A DNA stretch of 64,000 nt from positions 204,219-268,218 of the forward strand of contig VTPC01090598.1 in NCBI GenBank assembly GCA_011009095.1, written 5' to 3'. Positions 9,397 to 20,932 of the stretch are shown in pieces. The translations under genes were made by a program, and so were the position numbers. The first letter of the stretch is position 1. Each line of letters begins with the position of its first letter. Source of the DNA: Ignelater luminosus (Eukaryota; Arthropoda; Insecta; Coleoptera; Elateridae). The notes under the pieces are model-generated. The model was not told the origin of the DNA and did not search any database. It saw only the letters and a list, made by a program, of their open reading frames with translations.

Positions 9397-10262
9397 CGAC
9401 GGTGGTCTGAAAAGTTTCCGACCTCAACGTGAAGATGGCAGCACTCGTAAATAAAAGCTACTGAATTTCGTTGTTCTTCTGTTGACAGTTACTCACCAAA
9501 GTTTCAGCCATTTTGGACGCGCAGTTTTTATGTAACAGCCGTTTGAGTGAGTTGATGTGAGTTTTTTTGTGAAAATGGACAAAATCGAATATCGAGCTGT
9601 CATTAAATATTTGTTTTTGAAAGGCAATACGCCTTCGCAACTAAAAGATGAGTTGGATTCTGTGTATGGGGACTCTGCACCATCATTTACCACAGTGAAA
9701 TTTTGGGCTGCTAAATTTAAACGTGGCCGTAAGAGCTTGGGAGACGATGAACGTTCGGGACGTCCAAAACTGCAACTACCGACGAAACCATCGCCAAAGT
9801 TCACCAAATGGTGCTAGACGACCGCCGAATTAAAGTGAGAGAGATAGCAGAGGTTATGAACATGTCAAAAGAACATGTTTGTCACATTAAATCAACATTT
9901 AGGCATGAGAAAGCTGTCCGCGCGTTGGGTGCCGCGTTTGCTCACGTTAGACCAAAAACGTGTTCGAATGAATATTTCCAACGCTCTTTTGGCGCAGTTT
10001 AGGCGAAATAAATCCGAGTTTTGGCGCCGATTAATTACTGTAGATGAAACTTGGATACACCATTATACGCCCGAAACAAAAATATAGTCCAAACAGTGGA
10101 CTGCAAAGGGGGAACCGGCTCCAAAACAAGCAAAAACTGTTTTTTCGGCTGGGAAAGTGATGGCGACTGTTTTTTGGGATAGTCATGGAGTTATTTTAAT
10201 CGATTATCTTCAAAAAGGAAAAACCATTACAGGAGCATACTATGCATCATTACTTGACAAGC
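9397..10262 (+). mobile_element. mariner element, irritans-like, 3'-truncated
   Basis: The element begins at 9397, after TA at 9395-9396, with CGACGGTGGTCTGAAAAGTT, a terminal repeat of irritans-type form. A leader of about 175 bp precedes the transposase ATG at 9574. Recognisable sequence ends near 10262, after LLDK, with no matching inverted repeat downstream, so the 3' third is missing. Confidence 0.88.
9574..10262 (+). pseudogene. mariner transposase, irritans-like, frameshifted and truncated
   Basis: The protein starts MDKIEYRAVIKYLFLKGNTP, matching the N-terminal form of irritans-group transposases such as Himar1. A one-base loss near 9766-9770 shifts the frame inside RPKTATTDET. A second shift lies near 9885-9895, before NQHLGMRKLSARWVPRLLT. 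The DETWIHHYTPE block with the first catalytic aspartate is intact at about 10041. It is followed by a stop at 10085-10087. The open stretch then continues with AGKVMATVFWDSHGVILIDY. Homology ends at YYASLLDK, before the second and third catalytic aspartates (the HQDNAPCH and SPDLAPSD blocks). The remnant cannot be active. Confidence 0.88.
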
Positions 10263-12890
10263 AGTCGTTTCAACGTTAGTATTTACAAATAACAACATTT
10301 TTGTGACACTGGTGGCTCCATCTCTTGCCTAGGCCGACTAATTATCGACCAAGCATCGTAGTAAATTGGTTGTTAATAAATAAATTCAAGGTAAATCACA
10401 ATATTGGAGTTTTAAAATATGAAAAATCAATACCTAAAATCAATTTAAATCTAAGTAAAACAAACTTCTGAACAAAAATATGTTTATTAGTAAATACAAA
10501 TAAAACTTGCAACTTTCGAGGGTTTCAATATTCTAATAGAGGTTGAAGGTACTAAAACAAAATATATCACCACGTAATAAACCGCATGTAACTTCCTCTT
10601 TTACATCTTGAATAATGCTATGATTGTGATCAATTTAACATGATCTGACAATTCCTACTTTTGTCCATTACTGGTGTAGTAATCAGTCGCTTCAGAACCG
10701 TTTTATTCTGAGTTTCTCGTTTTATCTTTTCTACTATTAACTTTTCCTTTCTATAATATTTTGGCATTTAAGAATGGCTACTTGTAGTGTAACAGCTAGA
10801 ATCGTCGATAAATATTAATTTATGTCTTATGCTTCAGTAATGAGACCAGAAACAGATCAAAACTGGAGTCTGGACATCAGTACTGCAATTTAAATAATAA
10901 AAATTTGACTGGTACATTTTCAATTTGAGAATTCCTTTAAAAACGTATTTCTAAACAAAAGATTTAGGAAACTTGCGAGACTTCGGAATATTTAAAATTG
11001 TTATTTTTAAGCTTTTCTGTTTCAGTTAGAAAAGTTCGTACTGATTGATGAACGGATTAATATTTCGTTACATAAATATTTAACGAAAATGTATTATTCA
11101 AATGCTTTACAATTGTAAGTACGTGAAGTTTCATTTACAAATTTGCATAACCAAACGTCTCGTGATTCGTAGCGACCCTTAATACGTTGCATATCATTAA
11201 GAGCGTTTTATACTTTTAATCATGCGGGAAGTCTTGTCTGCGTCTTCCGTTGGCAGTTCTCTGTTCGGAATGTCACAGTAGGAAATTTAGCAACTTCACA
11301 CCAATGTCAAATTAATTATTTACCGTTGGGAAATTGTCAAGGTTCCCCATTTCATTTCTACTTAGTCATGTTACACGTGCAATTAAGAACGGAAATTATT
11401 TTTTAACTGACCAAAATTTTCAAGTTGAAAATTTTTAGAATAAAATAGCGAATCGCGTGACTCGAGATTTTAGTTCGCTATTAAAAGAAAACCTTTTTTA
11501 AAATCGATTTGAATCAAGGTTTTCATAACATTACCATATTAATTAAACATTTGGCCAAGCACGACGCAGACGAAGACTGTATCGTGACTAAAGACTGTTA
11601 CCCTAGACGTTTGACCGGAAGTGGTATTAAAAACCGGAGGGCGTCGACTCCGGGGACACCGGAAAATCCTGAATAAAGATTTAGACGATTGTTATTGAAG
11701 CAGAGCAATGTTAAAATTATTCACGAACTAAATGTAGTAAAACTACTAAAGTAAATAATAAATTTCCCAAACACGTTCCCACGTATACCAAAGAGATTTT
11801 CAATAGGTAAATAAATTAGGAGCTGAAAGAATGTCTTCCCTTGAAAATCACAGATTTTTTCTTTCTTCAAAAAATTTAATATTTCCGTATCTATATAATG
11901 TCATCGTGATATTATGATGAAATTACAATGAAATTGAAAAGGTCATTCTTGCTACTAAACCTTCTGATTAAATTATAAGGGCAATAAACAGAAAGGTTAT
12001 CCCCTTCATAACGATTGACACGCGGAGTGATGCCTTAACAAAGGTTAATTTTAGTATAAAGTACTTATTAATGAATTACTGTTTTATGTTTTTATTATGT
12101 TGGCAGATTTGCTAAGAATATAGAACCTTTTGATTGTTTAAATGTACGTTTGTAGCATAAAGCATTTTAATTAAGTGAATATAACTTGAAAATATACATT
12201 TACGATTACATATGGAAATATTCTCATATTTAGACCAATTAGGAGAATAGAAAGAAAATCGAAATTTCTTATTGGAATATCAAAGCGTTTAAAGCGAATT
12301 TATATTTTATTGAAATTACAATTTACTTGGTTTTATGTCTATAATTATTAATTAAGTTACTAACCAGGTGTGCCTTACAATATGTAAGTTCACAAATGAT
12401 ATAATAGCTTTCTAGACTTCTAATCAACTATATCAAACTCAATCAAAATAGGAAATTAAAATTATAGATTCTACAAACATAAAATGCAAACGGTGCAAGA
12501 CATGTTTGCATAATTGAAATTGTTGGAACACTTGATTTTTGTAACACAGTGAAAATGAGTTCATTCTACGATCTTTATTAGGTTTATAATTATCTTTTTC
12601 CATAAGATGTTCCTCATTCGACGCAATTACAACTTTTTGCACAAAGAATAAAGTTACGTCCTACGTTAAATGTTTTCGCAAATATTTCAATATTATTTTC
12701 GAACAAGTTCGCAACAAATTAATGAGTGCATAATAAAAACTCTTCCACACTGTATACTTATCTAAGTCTACAGCTATCAAAAGTCGATTTTTAGTCTGCA
12801 CTGCACAGTGGAGAATAACATATGCCACAAAAATTGTCGAAAAAACTAGAAATTGTTATAATAAACACCAAATTTAATTTTCAAAAATAT
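10263..12890. other. AT-rich non-coding DNA
   Basis: About 2.6 kb without a recognisable gene or element terminus. The short minus-strand open frame at 12439-12642 has no identifiable content. A slightly GC-rich patch at about 11560-11680 contains CCGGAAGTGG and CGACTCCGGGGACACCGG but no coding signal. Confidence 0.5.
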
Positions 12891-13194
12891 TTTACACGTC
12901 GAGTTACTAGGAACTCCGTCGTTGCCGGCCCCAAGCTTAGATGAGAAAGGAGAGGAATCCTGTCTGGGCAAGCTAAACCTCGGTTTGTGTGTCCCAGGGA
13001 GTACCCTACACAGACCATCAGTGTAAAGACAAAATAGAGGGGGCAGGCAGGAAGGCCTTGAGGAGGCAGCCTCTCCATCATGCTAGGAAACTACAGGCCA
13101 ATTCCTTGTATTCATGAAACCAAACCGATTAAACAGAAAAAGGAAAAGATAACGAGACTGTCAAAAATGGATAAGACACGGTGCTTAAAACGGA

Positions 13195-14020
13195 CAATCA
13201 AAATAGTCACTTGGAACGTACGAGGTTTAAACGGCAAAGAAGATGTAATTAAAAAATAAAAAGTCTAGGTCATTGCCCTAACAGAAACTAAGAAGAAGGA
13301 TGAGGGATGTGAAGTCATTAATGATGGTTTCCTCTTACTACATTTAGAAGTGACCAAAACAGAAAAAGCAAAAGCAGGTGTTGCCTGTCTTATACATAAG
13401 GACTGGGTAGACGCTGTGCAGAATTGGAGTTTACGAGATAAAAGAATTATGGTGGTAAATTTAAATATTGGCAGAGAACTTTTTATCCTTAGTAAACGCT
13501 TATGGTCCTAACGAGGACAAAAGAACGGAAACCAAGGATAAATTCTCTGAATCACTGCAACTGGAACTAAACGATGCTAAAGGTAAAATCATTTTGCTGG
13601 GAGATCTCAATGGCAGACCAGCACAAAGAAAACCATTTAAACAACAATGTAATCAAGCTAATCCAACTATCTACTTCAAATACTATGTTCCCGCTTAAGG
13701 AAATCCATATGTATATACGGTGTGAACCGAACATTCCCCGAAAAATCAATTATATACTACATGGTTGTCGGGCGTCATTCTCGCCGTTAAGTGAAGGATG
13801 TTAGGGTTCAGCGGGAGCCCGAGCTAGCAACAAAAGTGGTATATCAAGGACCCTAGCACAATACGCAGACGTAACAAAGGAAAGGCTACAAGAAAGAAAA
13901 TCAAAATTAGTGAACTCAAAATTGAAGATAAGCAAAACGAACATCAAAAGCAGATAGAAGAGAAATCCAGGCAAGTATTATCGGCACACGGAGAAATAGA
14001 TAATCTAGAAGAGAGCTGGC
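13195..14020 (+). pseudogene. LINE 1 endonuclease domain, broken
   Basis: The endonuclease begins KIVTWNVRGLNGKEDVI, the TWNVRG block that opens this fold. VIALTETKKKDEG follows and contains the catalytic glutamate in the TETK motif. AKAGVACLIHKDW, VNAYGPNEDKRTETKDKF and KGKIILLGDLNGR continue in order; the last is the GDxN active-site block. A stop lies within the first 20 codons (13256), a frameshift near 13475-13495, and several stops after 13695. The tail reaches the MITE at 14024. It would nick target DNA to prime reverse transcription in an intact element; this copy is dead. Confidence 0.85.
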
Positions 14021-14023
14021 ATA

Positions 14024-14701
14024 CGAGGGTTGTTTTAAAAATAAGGTTCCCACATTTTTTTCAGTTGTATAGCTCTGTTTATTTTACTTCAAAAGTACAT
14101 TTTTGGAAAGCTTGTTCTTTCCGCTATTTTTCTACATAATCACCATTTTTTTGTACGCATTTTTGTAGACGAGCAATCCATTTTCGTAGATCTTCTGCAT
14201 AGAAGACCGCCGCCAACCCCTTCAGGAACCTGGTAACTGGAAGATTCAGAGACCTCAGAAACCTCAAGAGCCAGTTCCCGGATCGTGATTCTCCGATCTG
14301 CGCTCAATCTTTGCGACAGTTTAATCTGAGATCGATGGCCCCCCGCTTCGTTATTCATCGTGGATGTCTGTGCGGCCGTCCGAGAACTCCCTGCACCATT
14401 TACGGACGTGTAGAGCGCTGATGCACTTTTCACCATAAATTTCACTCAATTGGCAATGAATTTCTATAGGTTCTAACTTTTTCGCGTGCAAAAATCAAAT
14501 CATTACACGGATTTCACACCTGGCGGTGACAGAAATTGCGGGCTCCATCGCGAATGGCTGTCAGACCGGTACTGAGAGTCCCAGCGATGCGTTCGAGGTC
14601 GGGATCTGGAGTGGGGAGCTGCCGCACACGCCGGTATTGCCGGATTTCGCCTAGCACCTCCCCTTCCACAGTTGAGAACCTTAGTTTTAATACAACCCTC
14701 A
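14024..14701 (-). mobile_element. mariner-type MITE, 678 bp, nested in LINE 1
   Basis: The left end reads CGAGGGTTGTTTTAAAAATA after TA at 14022-14023. The right end, inverted, reads TGAGGGTTGTATTAAAACTA and is followed by TA at 14702-14703. These are clear inverted repeats around a TA duplication. Inside, on the minus strand, are the start and end of a mariner transposase without its middle. LINE 1 coding sequence resumes directly outside both ends, so the insertion is younger than the LINE. Confidence 0.92.
14124..14548 (-). pseudogene. mariner transposase with central deletion
   Basis: The frame starts MEPAISVTARCEIRVM at 14548 and is stopped after 17 codons. It continues EPIEIHCQLSEIYGEKCISA, then HVRKWCREFSDGRTDIHDE, the N-terminal helix-turn-helix region of a mariner lineage common in insects. 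RRITIRELALEVS follows after a frameshift. The sequence then jumps to the protein's last residues, FYAEDLRKWIARLQKCVQKN, ending GDYVEK at 14124. The whole catalytic core with all three aspartates is deleted. The copy keeps only what is needed for its ends and can at most be mobilised by a transposase made elsewhere. Confidence 0.88.
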
Positions 14702-14703
14702 TA

Positions 14704-16703
14704 CATTCAAAACAATTATACTGGAATCAGCAGAAGAGGTATGTGGTACTATAAAGTATGGAGAAAGAAGTAATAAGAAAATGACGAGATGTGGAACGAA
14801 GAGGTTAAAAAAGAAGTAAAGCTGAAAAAGAGGAAGTGGAAGGAACACCTAGAAAGTGGAACACGAGATAGCTACAATAACTACAAAGAGCAAAGACAAA
14901 AAGTCAAGATAATAGTTCAAGATGCGAGGAAAGCTAGTTGCGAACGCTTTGGTAAAAATCAAAAACTTTTCTACAGAATCTTAAAAGGCCTAAGAAGTGG
15001 CAAAGAAATGTCTTTGAAGAACATTTTCCACAAAAATAAATGTCTGCTGACAAATGATAGGAATATTATGAATAAATGGAGAGAATATTTTATGGATTTA
15101 CTGTGAACAGGGGGGGATGCTCAATTAGTGGAAGAAAACCAAAAGCTTGCAACCGATCCCGTCAATAAAGAAGAGATGAGAGTTACTCTGGAAAAGATTA
15201 AACTTGGCAAGGCAGCTGGCACAAGAGATGCTGGGCACATGGGAAAAGCAGAGGAGGATCTACTGTTCCAATTACTACCACTAACATGGAAGCATGGCAG
15301 AATACCTGCAGACTAAGAAGTAGCCATCATAGTCCCATTGTTCAAAAAGGAAGACAACAGGGAATGCAGCAACCATCTTTGTTAAGTGTCCCAGGAAAGA
15401 TCTATTTTAAAATACTTAAAACTCGTCTTAGAAGTCAAGTGGAGCATTAGCTGCTAGTCTCGAGTAGACCAGAGCCATACAAAGGCACTCAGGACTTACT
15501 TTCTACTCTAAGGCAGATTTTGGAAAATACTATAGAATACGATAGGGAAGTCCACATATATTATATAGATTTGATTAAAGCTTTTGAATGGGCTGAGTTA
15601 TGAGAAAGCGAGATGTAAACAGAGACCTAACAAGCAGAATACAAAACTACTACAAAACCTTCAGGACTGGTAACTCGCAGTCAGACGAATCTCGGACAAC
15701 AGCTGGAGTCAGACAGGGTAACATTATTAGTCCTCTTTTGTTTGTACTTCTGATGGATGATATGACAAGCGAATGTCAGAAAAGGACCCGTGTTTCCAGC
15801 TCTGCCATTGGCTCCTCGAGGCAGTACTGTTCTCAGAATTAGCCTCTGCTGACGATTTACCACTGATTGCTGATAGTGAAAGAGATCTACAAAAGAACTT
15901 ACTGATAAGACCCGCACGATGGTAATTAGTTGATCCCCAGTGCAGCACCATATCACAACCCTAAGAGAACAGGTAAATTTGGAAAATATACGAAATCCGA
16001 TTAGGATATCGCAATACATCGTAGAGAACGTTCCATCATACGTTAATTCGTCGACATTACATTCTCTACTATGCTATATAATAATCATGCTGTGAATAAA
16101 ACGTGCTCAATTAATTGGTTCATCTCAAAGCAGTCCGGAACCGCTTGTCAAAAATAAGCCCACCAACCCCTTTCCCTTCTGACCCTATCTTTACGCATTT
16201 AATAAAAGAAGACACACCGAGCCGTAGAGGGTCACTCTACCGTACCTTAAGAGAACAGACAAAACAGGTTGAAAAGTTTAAGTAGCTGGTATGCACGATC
16301 ACTTCAGATGGAAAAATCGATAAAGAACTAAATGAGATGATGGCGCCGCCGAAAGACTGTATGGAGCTCTGAATCGAACGTTTATAGGGAAACGAGAGAT
16401 TTTAAAAATTCCCGCTTCACCGCCTCCAAGCGATAGAGATGAGGTATTTTCGAAGAGTAAAGGGAAAAAAGAGACGCAGCAAAGTGAGAAATCAAACAAT
16501 TGATTGTAACCTCCAAACCACACCTCTAAAAACAACCCTTGACAAAGCCAAGCTAAGATGGTCTGGGCATGTAGCTCGTATACCACCTAAAAGGCTGCTC
16601 AGACTTGCTATGGAAGCTAGACCTGGCTGGCAGAAGAGTGTCCAAAGAAGGCAGTCTGGAGAACGATATCCTCTACGCCGACCAGAGGTAAAAGAGGAAC
16701 GGA
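14704..16703 (+). pseudogene. LINE 1 reverse transcriptase and C-terminal region, broken
   Basis: After the MITE the frame resumes with ILESAEEVCGT and WNEEVKKEVKLKKRKWKEHL, then KNQKLFYRILKGLRSGK and NIMNKWREYFMDLL, the linker before the reverse transcriptase. The palm blocks follow in order: VAIIVPLFKKEDNRECSNH, IYYIDLIKAFEWAE with the motif A aspartate near 15555-15590, TTAGVRQGNIISPLLF (motif B) and ASADDLPLIADSERDLQ (motif C). Motif C reads SADD where F/YADD is usual. Downstream, GALNRTFIGKREI-like and KAKLRWSGHVARIPPKRLLR mark the C-terminus. Multiple stops and frameshifts lie throughout. Confidence 0.85.
15973..16247 (+). mobile_element. 275-bp insertion with 11-bp direct repeats inside LINE 1
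   Basis: TAAGAGAACAG occurs at 15962-15972 and again at 16248-16258. In the LINE reading frame both encode the same short piece (LREQ), and the protein alignment runs straight from one to the other if the intervening 275 bases are removed. That is the signature of an insertion with an 11-bp target duplication. The inserted DNA has no coding content, poly(A) or obvious inverted repeats, so its type is unknown. Confidence 0.65.
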
Positions 16704-16722
16704 TTAAGTAAGTAAGTAAGAG

Positions 16723-17650
16723 TTATTAGGTTAGCACTTACATTCCATGTGCATCTATGGCAGTCAATTTAGTCTAAACCTTCTGCATGCAACTTTGAAC
16801 GGTTGCAATACTAATGTAACATATTTTTATAAAATCCTGTCAATACAACTTTCCCATTTTGGACTTCTCAGTTGTTGTTGTTCATTGTTCTAGTAAATAC
16901 TCCCAAAAACAGGGTATGACGTAGTGCATAATCTCAAACTAATAATTTGTTGGTTATTTAGTGTCTAACAGTGTTTAAGCTAGATTTCCAGCGTCTTTCC
17001 CAGAATTTCCGGACATCTAAAGTATTAAAACATCTAAGCAGCATTCTTAAACTATCAAACTGACACTTTTTGTCACTGTGCAACGTGCACTCATAATATA
17101 ATCGACAATTGTAAAGCATCTTCTGACGTTAATTTATTCACTTCTTTTCAACTGTTATGATTTGAGGCGATTTTTATTAAATAGCTCTACAGTAAAGCCT
17201 CCAATAAGAGAGTACTGTCGGTTCTACATTTGTTCATTTAGACTTTATTCCTATCTACTACACATGCTGTGACCTTTTACAGCAGAGCATCGTCGTCAAG
17301 GTTTGAAGTAGTGTAACAAGAGATTGAATTGAAACCGAGAATGAAAATCTGTAACGTTCTTTTGCTTTTTTTGTTCCCAGGGCTATCGGTTAAGCTTTTG
17401 GAATTATGGTTTGAGGTGTTATTGGTTACGGCAGTAAGTAGCCTCTACTCTTCATTGTGGGTACTAACAGGATTGTACACGATATCTTGTACAGCTTCAC
17501 ATTGCTCGTGTTACTAAAAACTACCACGAAGAATCCCAAACACCTACTTCCGTGGCTTCCTAAGCCTGCTGAGTTTCCACCAGTTGAACCTGTCTGGGAT
17601 ATGTTAGGCCTAAGAGTGAATGATGTACTCTACACGAAGCTCGGACTCGA
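16723..17650. other. Non-coding DNA
   Basis: No gene is recognisable. Short plus-strand open frames at 17329-17517 and 17457-17672 carry no known motif. Confidence 0.5.
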
Positions 17651-17654
17651 GCCG

Positions 17655-18305
17655 GGCCCAGTTTTAGTTTAAAAATTTATTGGGCTTTTCGGACCTGTCG
17701 GGCTACTCAGGCAGACACTGCTGTCGGGGTGTTCAGGCCGCTCAAACCTCTCGAGCCGTTCATGCTTGTCGGACTGCTCGGACTTGTTAGACAGTTTGGA
17801 CCGCTCGGGCCTCCCAGGCTTGTTTGACCTGTAGGTTATCTGGTCGATCAGGCTTTTCGTAACGTTATTTTTGTAGTTCTTCCAAAAGAAGAATTTTGTA
17901 GTGCACAGGACCGAGATGTTTTTCGTACTAAATTCCACAGGATTGTCGTACTGACTCGAACAGGCGTCATTTTCAGACTGACCCGGTCAGACATTATTTT
18001 AGTACTAAACTGAAAAGGAGGATTTTTGTACTGCACCAAACCGAGATCTTTTTTGTACAGGCTTGGACAGAAGCAATTTTTGTACTAACTGGATAAGCTT
18101 TATTTTCATATTGAACCGAAGAGAAGTATTTCCGTACTGCACCGTAGAGACAGAGTGGGTTTCTTGGGCGGGTCTTTGCGTAGCCCGACCTAAAGCTCTG
18201 GTTTAGGTCATGCCGAACCTTACTTTAAAAATCTATCGGGCTTTAAGTTACCGGGGTTATTTCGGGTCGTGTCGGACCTGAAAATCGCTACCCGGCAAGG
18301 CTCTA
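17655..18305 (+). repeat. GC-rich array repeat family, copy 2
   Basis: Left part (17690-17840): arrays of a roughly 9-bp unit such as GGACTGCTCGG and GGGCCTCCCAGG. Middle (17880-18150): nine or so 26-27-bp units such as TACTAAACTGAAAAGGAGGA and TACTGCACCAAACCGAGATC, each starting TACTG/TACTA. Right part: TTTAAAAATCTATCGGGC, then AAGTTACCGGGG, GTGTCGGACCTGAAAAT and a decayed terminal GGCAAGGCTCTA at 18305. The order matches copy 5 at 60928-61644. The left terminus is missing or unrecognisable. Open frames here are by-products of the 9-bp periodicity. Confidence 0.7.
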
Positions 18306-20930
18306 GACTAAGTAGTTACAATGTTATCTCTGCCATTTTGAAGCTGATGTCAGATGAAGGTATTTAAGACAACACAATCCTTAACATATTTTTCGGTATG
18401 ACAAATAGTTCTCATCACCAAATTTTCATCTATTTTTATTTGTCCAACACCTGTTACCACATGATTTACAGTCCAAATCCAATTTTTCCAAAGAAATTTT
18501 CATCTGCGGTTTGTTCATGAGAACACACGTTTTTTTGGCAATTTTAGGCATTTACAGAAGGTTTGCTTTCTTAGTCTGTTCTTTTTCAAATGGCCATTCT
18601 GACCTGTTATACACTTTTACTCTAAATTAATTATTACATGCTGCAATCAAGCTTGAAGCTGTCGTGACAAATCTTGTAAAAGTTTCATAAAAACTTTCAG
18701 TTTGATAGCTCCAAGTTTTTATCACGGGCTAAGCTAAAACTTTTGGAGCCTTATACTCAAAGTCTTTATTCCAATAATAAACCATTCTCCGATTATTTCT
18801 CATGGAGTTACCCCTTATTTCTGCACCTGCATCTGGGTGAAGTTTCCAAAGGGTTTGTCTACCGGAACGGATCGAATTTCTAAGAAATTGGGGCAGTCTT
18901 TGAAAATTGTAGCAAAGTCTCAAATACTTCTTACAACACCAACTAAGCATTCCTGAAAAAAAGTCTTTCTACTCGAATATTCCTATAGGACTACAGCCGA
19001 TAACATTCAAGAAGCTCCATATATTGATATTAAAGTTAGTAATCTTTACAGATTTACAGAATGGAAATTTATTGTAGTTAAATATTTTCTAGAACAAAAA
19101 GCTTTAGAAACGTCTTACAAGAATTACGTAAAAATCGTAAAGATTCAAATTGCAAGCAGTGCAATATGCATATGTCATCAGTGAGCATGCCCTAATGACT
19201 TCAAATAAAAAAGGAAACCATAAATGAATTGCATTCCAGTGATATTTCACGCTTCATCTACAATTAGTTGATTACATAATTGAAACTAGTATTATAGATT
19301 TCGTGCATACTACAAAAAAAGTTTTAAAAATATTTATATTATAAACTCTCTTAAATATTGTGTGACACGATCGTTTTTCTTCATAACAATGTACATTTTA
19401 CAAACAGAACAATGTTTAGAGTATTGCACTTGAACATGGAATTCCGAATCAAAGCTTAAGATTCTAATCGCAAACGTTATAATGTGTTTCAACAAAGCAG
19501 TCACGCAATCTCGGTACATTGTTGCCACATTACATTAATTTAAACTTAGACAGTTATAGAGAATAACATACTATAGGTTGTTAATATATACCTGCACTGA
19601 TACAAATTTAAGATAAGCTTAAATCGTCTAGTTCTTTAATCTACAAAATAATTCCTAAATGGAATTTTGATATTTATTTCAGTTTTTTTCTCTTACGTGT
19701 TGAGAATGCGAATTAAATAATTTGCATGTCACATTTACTTTGTGATATACGTTTTTTTTTGTGTTCTAACAATTTAACATGAGTTAAGCTTTCTAGTGAA
19801 ATACAACAAAGGGCAGTTGCTTGTACCCTACAAATTAATAAATCACAAGAAAGTAGGCTAGTTAATTTTAAATTTTACAATTAGAATTAAACTACTCAGA
19901 TATTCTTAAAGAGACTTTCAAATCCCGACTGGCATTAATTAATGACTGTAATGAATGTTTAATCTTAGGTACCAATCACATAGCAGTGATTACATAGAAT
20001 TTAATGTAGTTAAAAAATTCATATGCAACACTGTAACCATACGTACTTACAATAAGTGTTTAAAACAAGACTTCTATACTACGTACTCTATAAAATGCTC
20101 TTATGGTTTTACCCAACTAGATTCAGCGGCGGCCTTGAGCGTAGGTAAGGAGGTTACTTGTACAATAAGAAAATCACACTTGATGTAACAAAATATATTG
20201 AGATCAAAGCAAAATATCAAAAAGTCAAAAATGTACAAAGCATAAATAGTTAAATTCATATTAATCAGCTAAATATATCAAAAACAAATTTACACATCAA
20301 ACAGCGTAGTATAAGTAAATCAATAAGGTTATGGTAAAATATTAATGATTAAAAACGTATAATAATTGCAAAACACTGGAAGTTAAACAAATAAGAATTA
20401 AAGCAAGATAAGATGATAAGAAATATAGAAAATGTAAACTATAGTTATTACCATCAGTAGAAACTTTAATAAAACACAACTGAATCCTTGCAGAAAATCC
20501 AAAGACCTATTGCTTTGAAAAGATCGCACACACACCAAAGTAGGAGTTTATTCTTAACAGTTTCTGATTCCTATTTTGTTTTGTAAAATGAGTTAATATC
20601 CTGACTACTTTCAAATAAAATAAAAAGTTTAATATGACAAAAAATATATTTAAACACAAAAGGATCTCACTAAAACTGAGGGAAGTCTACTACGAGAAAA
20701 CGATAACGCATTAACTTTGCAAGCAAGCAAGCAAGTCATGTTTTATTTCCCTTTTCAGACCCCCTTCTGCAATCTTTCCGGACAAAGTTAGTTTAAAGTT
20801 GTGGTAGGATTTGACAGAGAACCATGAAAATATGAAGAAAATAGCAACATCCTTGGCAGTTATGGTATGAAAGCGCAACATGGTGATGGAACTAATGAAG
20901 TAGGTCTTGATGCCGTCGTAGTTGTCAACG
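18306..20930. other. AT-rich non-coding DNA
   Basis: About 2.6 kb without recognisable coding or element ends. Short open frames on either strand (for example 18729-18950 minus and 19955-20188 plus) have no identifiable content. A (GCAA)4 microsatellite lies at about 20719-20734. Confidence 0.5.
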
Positions 20931-20932
20931 TA

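Larger units (their letters stand above)
12895..16722 (+). mobile_element. LINE 1: near full-length decayed non-LTR retrotransposon
   Basis: A GC-rich leader (12895-13190) is followed by an apurinic-type endonuclease, a linker, a reverse transcriptase and a C-terminal tail. The element ends in a short AAGT repeat at 16704-16720. Stops and frameshifts interrupt every part. Two later insertions lie inside it: a mariner MITE at 14024-14701 and a 275-bp segment at 15973-16247. The microsatellite tail rather than poly(A), and the order of one endonuclease-reverse transcriptase open frame, fit RTE- or CR1-like elements. I leave the clade open. Confidence 0.85.

Noticed and set aside
9060..9410. 116-codon plus-strand open frame
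   Set aside because: It is antisense to the RT fragment with the FADD box on the minus strand.
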